Shown here one piece after another: positions 60,283-64,000 of a DNA stretch of 64,000 nt; the stretch's first letter is position 1, and every line of letters begins with the position of its first letter. Below the pieces are notes generated by a model. That model was not told the origin of the DNA, did no database searches, and saw only the letters and a program-made list of their open reading frames with translations. This DNA is from an uncultured Bacteroidales bacterium. GTDB lineage: Bacteria > Bacteroidota > Bacteroidia > Bacteroidales > Bacteroidaceae. Made by a program: the position numbers and the translations under genes. The stretch spans positions 1 through 64,000 of the forward strand of contig CALZJF010000010.1 in the NCBI GenBank assembly GCA_945787885.1, in the 5' to 3' direction.

Positions 60283-62583
60283 ATGAAAAATTCCTCCCTT
60301 TTTCTGGTCATCGTGGCCGTCCTGCTTGCAGCGACGGCATGCTCCCCGACGCGCTTCGTCGGGGAGGGAGAGTATATGCTGACGAGGGTGAAGATGAAAT
60401 CGGAGGATGCGGCAGTGAGGGCTTCTGACTATCGCGAGCACATCCGGCAGGAGGCGAACATGAAATGGCTGAACTTTGCACGAGTGCCACTGGGGCTTTA
60501 CTGCATGTCGGGCACGGACTCGGCGCGGCGCTTTAACCGCTTCATGCACCGCATTGGGGAGGCTCCCGTAGTCTTCGATGCCACGCTGATGGAATATTCG
60601 CGGCAGTCTGTAGAGAACGCCCTGCGCGCGAAGGGGTATCTGAAGGCGAGGGTGGAGGCCGACACGCTCCACTCGCAGAAACGCAAGCAACGGACGACGC
60701 TGGAATATCGCCTCAGACCGGGAAGGAGATATTATGTCAGAAGCATAGACTGGGAGTTCGACAGCGACACCATCCGCGCTGCCTGCGCACGCCTCTGCAC
60801 GGGGACGACGCTCTACACGGGGATGCCGCTCGACGCAACGCTCTTCGACGAGGAGCGCGCACGCATCGTGGCTGCGCTGCGGCAAAACGGCTTCTACCAC
60901 TTCAATCCGAGCTTCATCACGTTTGCCGCCGACACGGCTGCTGCCGACCTCGGATGCCAGCTGAAAGTGGTCATCAGGCGTCCGCCGCAGGCAAACACAG
61001 CGATGGCTTATCAGGCATATCGCATCGCCAACACCGTCATCCATGAAGAGGCGGCGAACGGGGGGCGGCGCGATACCGTGGAGACGGCCCACTTCTCGTG
61101 GATTAAGGAGCGGAGGGGCGGCATGAAGCGGAAGGTGTATCACCGGGAGGTGCTGATAGACCGCGACAGCCTCTTCAACGAGCAGAAGACGCTCTTCACC
61201 TATCAGGGACTGAACACGCTGCCCATCGTCAGCTATTCGACCGTGCGCTACAGCACGCCTGAGCCCGATGAGCCTTGGCTGCAGGCAGATGTCTTCGTGA
61301 ATCTCAACCGCCTGAACGGGGTGAGCCTTGACCTCGAAGGCACGAACACGGCAGGCGACCTGGGAGGGGCGGCAAGCTTCACCTATACGAACCGCAATCT
61401 ACTCGGGGCGGCGGAGAGCTTCAGCATCAAGCTCCGCGGGGCCTATGAGGCTATCAGGGGCTTGGAGGGATATCAGAACCAGAACTATCTGGAATACAGC
61501 GCGGAGGCAACGCTGCGGCTGCCCACGCTGCCTGTGTTCAAAGCATCGAAATACAGCCGCCACATGCGGGGAAACAGCGAATTTTCACTGCTCTACAATT
61601 CGCAGGACCGCCCGGAATTTCACCGGCGACTGCTGACGGGAACGTGGGCGCTGACGTGGTATCAGCGGAAACGGCTGAACCTGCAGCACAGAATCGACCT
61701 CCTCTCGCTGAACTATGTCTTCATGCCTTGGATTTCGGAGACGTTCACAAAGGAATATCTCGAAGGCGACGACCCGAGGTATGCCGTCCTGAGATATACC
61801 TACGAGAACCTCTTCATCATGAAGTTTGGATACGGCTTCACGTACAACTCGCTGAAGAAGAAGTCGGCCATCACGCTCAACCGCACGAATGGCTATCAAA
61901 TCAAGGCGAACATTGAGACGGCGGGCAATCTGCTCTATGCCATCGCGAAAGCTGCAAGGCAGCCTGCCAATGCCGACGGCAGCCGCTCGCTCATCGGCAT
62001 ACCCTTCTCGCAATATCTGAAGTTCGACTTCGACTTCTCGAAGAGCCTGATGCTGGGCACTGCGCAGTCGCTGGCGTTTCATGCTGCCTTCGGCATTGCA
62101 TATCCCTATGGCAACAGCAGCATCGTGCCATACGAAAAACGATATTTCGCTGGCGGGGCCAACTCGGTGCGCGGATGGAGCGTGCGCGGGCTCGGACCGG
62201 GCTCTTACAAGGGACGCGACGGAAACATCGACTTCATCAACCAGACGGGAAACATCAAGCTCGACCTCTCCATAGAATTTCGTTCGCCTCTCATCTGGAA
62301 ACTGGAGGGGGCGGCATTCGTGGACGCAGGAAATATCTGGAATATCAAAGACTATGCTGACCAACCAGGGGGCATGTTTCGCTGGAAGGAGTTCTACAGG
62401 CAAATTGCCGTCAGCTACGGCGTGGGGCTGCGCCTGAACTTCAACTTCTTCATCCTCCGCCTCGACGGGGGCATGAAGGCCATCGACCCCACTGCGGCTT
62501 CCGGACCGCAGCACTATGTCATCGCTCACCCGAATTTCAAGCGCGACTTTGCCCTGCACTTTGCCGTCGGGCTACCCTTCTGA
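60283..62583 (+). CDS. tamL: TamA-like outer-membrane lipoprotein
   Basis: This 766-residue Omp85-family protein has a lipoprotein signal (LLAATAC, Cys20). POTRA-like domains (about 22-330, VENALRAKGYLKARVEADTL) precede the C-terminal beta-barrel with the signature GGANSVRGWSVRGLGPGSY (about 625-643) and GVGLRLNFNFFILRLD. It is the Bacteroidetes TamL form, usually paired with TamB for outer-membrane assembly; no tamB is in the window. Confidence 0.9.
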   Translation: MKNSSLFLVIVAVLLAATACSPTRFVGEGEYMLTRVKMKSEDAAVRASDYREHIRQEANMKWLNFARVPLGLYCMSGTDSARRFNRFMHRIGEAPVVFDATLMEYSRQSVENALRAKGYLKARVEADTLHSQKRKQRTTLEYRLRPGRRYYVRSIDWEFDSDTIRAACARLCTGTTLYTGMPLDATLFDEERARIVAALRQNGFYHFNPSFITFAADTAAADLGCQLKVVIRRPPQANTAMAYQAYRIANTVIHEEAANGGRRDTVETAHFSWIKERRGGMKRKVYHREVLIDRDSLFNEQKTLFTYQGLNTLPIVSYSTVRYSTPEPDEPWLQADVFVNLNRLNGVSLDLEGTNTAGDLGGAASFTYTNRNLLGAAESFSIKLRGAYEAIRGLEGYQNQNYLEYSAEATLRLPTLPVFKASKYSRHMRGNSEFSLLYNSQDRPEFHRRLLTGTWALTWYQRKRLNLQHRIDLLSLNYVFMPWISETFTKEYLEGDDPRYAVLRYTYENLFIMKFGYGFTYNSLKKKSAITLNRTNGYQIKANIETAGNLLYAIAKAARQPANADGSRSLIGIPFSQYLKFDFDFSKSLMLGTAQSLAFHAAFGIAYPYGNSSIVPYEKRYFAGGANSVRGWSVRGLGPGSYKGRDGNIDFINQTGNIKLDLSIEFRSPLIWKLEGAAFVDAGNIWNIKDYADQPGGMFRWKEFYRQIAVSYGVGLRLNFNFFILRLDGGMKAIDPTAASGPQHYVIAHPNFKRDFALHFAVGLPF

Positions 62584-62682
62584 CCGCAACGTTCCCCTCC
62601 ACACACGGGACTGCCCGCTGGGAACGCGCGCATCTACCTTATTACAACACAGGACAAATCCCCCCATCCTTACTTCTCTTTC

Positions 62683-63540
62683 ATGAAATTCCTTCCTATC
62701 GGCAGCGGTTCCTGCGGCAACTGCTATTACTTAGAATCTTCAGGCACAGCCATTCTCATTGACTTGGGATTGGGAATACGCATCTTCAAGCGCCATATTC
62801 AAGACTATGGGCTGGCACTGCCACGCATCAAGGCGGTGCTCGTCACGCACGACCATACGGACCATATCAAAGGCTTGGGGCCTCTGGCCATCGCTCAGCA
62901 CATTCCGGTCTATGCTTCGGAATATGTACACATCGGCATCGACCGCAACCGCATGATGACGAAGAAGATTCCGCAGGAGCAGCGGCACACCACCACGCTC
63001 GATGTGTCCTTCGACGTGGGGCCCTTCCGCATCACGCCCTTTGCCGTCATGCACGACTCCAACGACTGCAATGGCTACTTCATAGAAATCGTGCAGCCTG
63101 AACCTGCGGAAGACCTTTTCGACGCAGCAAAGGCGGAGGAGAACCTCGACGGCGAACCGCTCACCTTCTGCATCATCACGGACTGCGGCACATTCACCGA
63201 AAATCTTATACCCTATGTCAAACGGGCGAGATACCTCGTCATCGAGGCTAACTACGACATGGAGATGCTCCGCAAGGGGCATTATCCCGAACGCCTGAAA
63301 CGACGCATCATGGGCGAGAGGGGCCACATGGACAACCGCGTCTGCGCCAAAATGCTGGCAGAACATCTTACTGCCTGCACAAAGCGCATTTTCCTCTGCC
63401 ATCTCAGCGAGGAGAACAATCACCCCGTCATCGCGGAAAACGAGGTAAAAGCGGCATTGCAACAGACGGCGCTGCCGCAGCTGCCCGCCGTGAACGCCCT
63501 GAGGAGAAGGGTGCCTTCCGGAATTTTCATCCTGAAATAA
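62683..63540 (+). CDS. MBL-fold metallohydrolase
   Basis: This 285-residue protein has the metallo-beta-lactamase zinc motif THDHTDH (55-61), MHDSNDCNGYFIE and CIITDCGTF, and a C-terminal HLSEENNHPVIA, as in YycJ/WalJ-like hydrolases. It may act on nucleic acids. It is separated from tamL by 99 bases and the start at 62683 is the first ATG. Confidence 0.85.
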   Translation: MKFLPIGSGSCGNCYYLESSGTAILIDLGLGIRIFKRHIQDYGLALPRIKAVLVTHDHTDHIKGLGPLAIAQHIPVYASEYVHIGIDRNRMMTKKIPQEQRHTTTLDVSFDVGPFRITPFAVMHDSNDCNGYFIEIVQPEPAEDLFDAAKAEENLDGEPLTFCIITDCGTFTENLIPYVKRARYLVIEANYDMEMLRKGHYPERLKRRIMGERGHMDNRVCAKMLAEHLTACTKRIFLCHLSEENNHPVIAENEVKAALQQTALPQLPAVNALRRRVPSGIFILK

Positions 63541-63680
63541 TACAGAGAAAATGGGGGCAGACGGGAGATTAAGGGCTTTGGAGGCGTTATGGAACAAGCT
63601 GTCAGGGATATTCACGCAAAGAAACGTTAAAATCCATACTTTTCTGCCGCTGACGTTCGACATTCTACCACAAACGACGG

Positions 63681-63688
63681 TATCTTTG
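63681..63688 (+). promoter_or_regulatory. Candidate -7 box of the last gene
   Basis: TATCTTTG matches TAnnTTTG. A TTCG at 63656-63659 could be a weak -33 box at 21 bases. The gene starts 97 bases downstream. Confidence 0.4.
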
Positions 63689-63784
63689 CAAAAAAATCAG
63701 CGGACAGCATCGCTTTCATCCCAAGAATGAAGAGCAAAACTCCCTTCCCCTACCATTATCAACCTCCCTCAAACTCATTGCTCT

Positions 63785-64000
63785 ATGAAACGCTTTTTAC
63801 TCTCACTGGCAGTGGCAGTCTTCAGTGCTGTTTCTGCGCTGGGAATGAGCTTAAGAGACGCACAGACGCAGGCGTATTTCCTGTCGGATAAGATGGCATA
63901 CGAGCTCAACCTCACTCCTTGGCAGTATGATCAGGTGTATCAGGTGAATCTGGAATACTTCCTGAATATCAATTCGCCCTACGATGCCAACGGATATTTC
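63785..64000 (+). CDS. Secreted protein, N-terminal part (cut by window end)
   Basis: 72 codons from ATG at 63785 to the window end with no stop. It begins with a signal peptide (MKRFLLSLAVAVFSAVSALG), then MSLRDAQTQAYFLSDKMAYE and LNLTPWQYDQVYQVNLEYF, a motif common in short conserved secreted proteins of Bacteroidales. The function is unknown. Confidence 0.75.
   Translation, partial: MKRFLLSLAVAVFSAVSALGMSLRDAQTQAYFLSDKMAYELNLTPWQYDQVYQVNLEYFLNINSPYDANGYF

Noticed and set aside
63541..63784. Possible small gene before the last gene
   Set aside because: No frame with a start and family features was seen. The stretch contains the likely promoter of the last gene.

Overview
The window is chromosomal DNA of a Bacteroidales bacterium, most like Prevotellaceae. 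Supporting signs are TAnnTTTG-type -7 promoter boxes, a lipoprotein-type TamA (TamL), the GlsO/GlsB glycine-lipid enzymes, a eukaryote-type ProRS, a stand-alone MetH reactivation domain, and several secreted proteins whose C-termini look like Bacteroidales sorting tails (GRR...G[IL]N/YI...DG/GKK). I see no rRNA, tRNA or CRISPR array.

Layout. 1-660: degenerate repeat end and an ISAon1/ISL3-like transposase fragment. 853-9482 (minus): two secreted proteins, folE, a SPOR protein, tpiA, a DoxX/thioredoxin-like membrane protein, a DUF1599 protein, proS. 9658-13436 (minus): pgeF, obg, adk, hpt, with fold-back repeats in the gaps next to adk and hpt. 14701-20960 (plus): rsmE, an AlkD-like protein, a kinase/RapZ-C fusion, a TonB-dependent receptor. 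21091-25126 (minus): plsC, MetH reactivation domain, pyrC, a dolichyl-phosphate-mannose-type glycosyltransferase. 25290-35767 (minus): M60 peptidase, LRR protein, glycosyltransferase, flotillin, NfeD, Omp28-like protein. 36000-47070 (plus): two large secreted proteins, then a tolC-hlyD-ABC2-ABC2 efflux operon. 47071-about 51000: decayed Mu-like prophage with a truncated tape measure gene, a tail-assembly chaperone pair joined by a possible frameshift at A8, and a MuF head protein carrying a C-terminal toxin-like nuclease domain. 51017-56472 (minus): ECF sigma factor with a membrane partner, lpxH, a SufT-like protein, radC, a glycosyltransferase, a membrane AraC-type regulator. 56972-58824 (plus): glycine-lipid acyltransferases. 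59433-64000: SpoU methyltransferase, TamL, an MBL hydrolase, and a gene cut by the window end.

The most distinctive content lies between the genes. (1) A superfamily of about 190-bp fold-back elements has two subfamilies (A and B), a chimera, a short internally deleted form and composites. A and B share a terminal motif (GTAGGT...AAATTAGTTTT) and a central palindrome (CAGTCACRTAGCCCGCTAYG). A copies show 4-bp target duplications. Two B copies end 4 and 6 bases before start codons, and a third lies 75 bases upstream of one, in the same orientation in all three cases. (2) Four long non-coding regions each hold three to four degenerate units repeating at 22-nt spacing (GTnATCAnTTT...CCCC...AAA). 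(3) A twelve-unit 9-bp array fills the flotillin-glycosyltransferase gap. These repeats, the A8 frameshift candidate and the apparently orphan MuF toxin are the best leads. No promoter, repeat mobility or frameshift was tested; all are read from sequence alone.
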